The notes under the pieces: generated by a model
Told to the model about the DNA's origin: nothing
Seen by the model: only the letters and a program-made list of their open reading frames with translations
Databases searched by the model: none
From: Lachnospiraceae bacterium
GTDB taxonomy: Bacteria > Bacillota > Clostridia > Lachnospirales > Lachnospiraceae
NCBI GenBank assembly: GCA_029067085.1
Contig: JAIEFE010000014.1
Span: 124,001-188,000 of the forward strand
Direction: 5' to 3'
Length of the DNA: 64,000 nucleotides
Shown: piece after piece, positions 62,731 to 64,000 of the stretch
Position numbering within the stretch: position 1 is the first letter of the stretch
How the letters are laid out: each line of letters begins with the position of its first letter
Translations under genes and position numbers: made by a program

Positions 62731-64000
62731 CTATACTTTGAGTGCAAAATCACTCCTGTCCAGCGAAAAATTCGGATTATAATAAGGATCTCCCTTCTCC
62801 AAAAGTCCTTTCCACCTCTTCCGGAACAATTCCGACTCCTTCTCGTAGCGCGCCGCATTCTCCCCGCTGCCGTCCGACCCTCTGGATACGGACTCATAGT
62901 GATAGAGCTCCGCAAAAGGTGTGAACACGTTCACATAGCCCGCCCTCCAGGCGCGGACACAGAGATCCACATCGTTGAGCGAGACCGCAAAGGCCTCCTC
63001 CAGACCACCCAGCTTCACATACAACGCCTTCCTCATCATCAGACAGGCTCCCGTCACCGCCATCACATTCTGTGCATAGCAGAGCCTTCCCATATACCCC
63101 AGATTCTGACTGGCTACGCGGTAATGACTGTGTCCTGCCGTCCTGTGTGCACCGAGTCCCAGCACCACGCCCGCATGCTGGATCGTCCTGTCCTCATAGT
63201 AGAGCTTCGCTCCCACTGCGCCCACATCTCTGCGCTGTGCATACATCAAAAGTTCCTCGATCCAGTCCGGCGTAATGACCTGTGTATCATTATTCAAGAG
63301 CAGGATATATTCCCCCGACGCTTCGGAAACGCCCAGATTGTTGATCCTCGAATAATTGAATTCTCCCTTATACGTTATGACATGAACCGCCGGATTTTCC
63401 TGTATTTTCCTGTAATAGTCAAAAATCTCCTCCGTCGCGCTGTTGTTCTCCACCACAATGATCTCTATATCGTCGTAGGTGCTGCGCTCCAGAATAGAAG
63501 TGATGCAGCGGCTCAGATCCTCCAGATGATCCTTGTTCGGAATGATGATGGAAACTCTGGGATTTCCCAATATCTCGTACTTAATCTGAAAAATCGTCTC
63601 AAATGCCTTGGTGGAAGAGATCTCAAAGTTTTTGAATCCACGTGCCTTCAGATGCGCTGCCACTGCCCCCTTCGCCGCCTCGATGGCATAGCTCTTCGCA
63701 TTGATGTCCGATGCCACGCTGCCCGCGTGGGATCTCCAATAGTAAAGGAGCTTCGGTACATGCACGACACATTTCGCACGTGATGTCAGCCGCAGGATCA
63801 TGTCATGATCCTGACTGCCGTCAAACTCGGAACGAAACAACTCCGTTCCGTCCAGAAGGCGTCTCGCAAAAGCGCTGAAATGGCAGATGTAATTGTTCGC
63901 CCGCAGATTGTCCGGCGCAAAATCCGGCTTAAAATGCAGTGTGATCATATCGTCAATGGTTCCGCTTCCCTTGAAAGTGGCTTCATCGCAGTAAATATAA
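62731..64000 (-). CDS. family 2 glycosyltransferase, N-terminus cut by window edge
   Basis: The reading frame continues through the right edge of the window (YIYCDEATFKGSGT upstream of the first internal ATG at 63948), so this is a 5'-truncated gene of at least 422 codons. The visible part starts in the C-terminal portion of one GT2 domain (DFAPDNLRANNYICHFSAF, YYWRSHAGSVASD). A complete second GT2 domain follows: VSIIIPNKDHLEDLSRCI, IIVVENNSATEE, LLLNNDTQVITPDW and AVSLNDVDLCVRAWRAGY. It is thus a two-domain transferase, probably for a surface polysaccharide. Confidence 0.92.
   Translation of the reverse strand, partial: YIYCDEATFKGSGTIDDMITLHFKPDFAPDNLRANNYICHFSAFARRLLDGTELFRSEFDGSQDHDMILRLTSRAKCVVHVPKLLYYWRSHAGSVASDINAKSYAIEAAKGAVAAHLKARGFKNFEISSTKAFETIFQIKYEILGNPRVSIIIPNKDHLEDLSRCITSILERSTYDDIEIIVVENNSATEEIFDYYRKIQENPAVHVITYKGEFNYSRINNLGVSEASGEYILLLNNDTQVITPDWIEELLMYAQRRDVGAVGAKLYYEDRTIQHAGVVLGLGAHRTAGHSHYRVASQNLGYMGRLCYAQNVMAVTGACLMMRKALYVKLGGLEEAFAVSLNDVDLCVRAWRAGYVNVFTPFAELYHYESVSRGSDGSGENAARYEKESELFRKRWKGLLEKGDPYYNPNFSLDRSDFALKV

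Overview
The window reads as a low-to-medium GC Firmicute chromosome of the Lachnospiraceae type (class Clostridia). The pointers are a GlgC/GlgD pair, a DUF4867 plus sugar isomerase plus xylulokinase operon, a DUF5722 lipoprotein, an Rpn/PD-(D/E)XK orphan nuclease with the usual Lachnospiraceae C-terminal motif, strong AGGAGG ribosome binding sites and canonical sigma-A promoters. The genus cannot be fixed from the sequence. Nearly all genes lie on the minus strand; only three convincing genes (13.6, 23.2 and 44.2 kb) are on plus. No rRNA, tRNA, CRISPR array, phage or insertion sequence was seen.

Layout by rising coordinate. 0-7 kb: partial carB, then a hybrid sensor kinase with glgC and glgD (glycogen precursor synthesis). 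7-13 kb: a polysaccharide deacetylase and a GlcNAc PTS/catabolic operon (crr, ptsI, nagE, nagA). 13.6 kb: a FliD-C-like duplicated protein. 15-19 kb: response regulator, soluble kinase, ABC ATPase and FtsX-type permease. 19-23 kb: fucose/arabinose isomerase family, DUF4867 and xylulokinase. 23-30 kb: a carbamate-kinase-like gene, LspA, a glycosyltransferase, two lipoproteins and a subtilase. 30.6-32.3 kb: an M56 (BlaR1-like) sensor and a BlaI-like repressor.

32.5-43.7 kb is the unusual part. Eight tandem paralogous ~200-residue lipoprotein genes repeat every 896-966 bp. They lie directly downstream of, and read in the same direction as, a 1116-residue secreted protein (two CBM2-like modules, TSP3 calcium repeats, vWA domain, C-terminal C39/papain-like peptidase). 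Every spacer between lipoprotein genes carries a piece of the 3' end of such a peptidase gene. In four spacers the piece is a full 84-bp, 27-codon relic in open frame with its stop codon, one is cut short and two are of a second type. Each of these units also has its own promoter and terminator. A second relic, the 3' end of an unidentified cysteine-containing ORF, lies between each lipoprotein gene and its terminator. My reading is a protease/inhibitor or effector/immunity locus with orphan cognate modules, by analogy with polymorphic toxin loci; this is inference.

44-49 kb: an Rpn-like nuclease, a long ClpX, an HtrA-type protease whose promoter carries helically phased repeats, and glmS. 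50-64 kb: cell-envelope carbohydrate genes (several GT2 glycosyltransferases, LytR-CpsA-Psr protein, polyprenyl-phosphate sugar transferase, MoxR/DUF58/transglutaminase cluster, phosphoglucomutase). These fit together as supply of sugar phosphates (glgC, nagA, glmS, phosphoglucomutase) feeding surface polysaccharide assembly.
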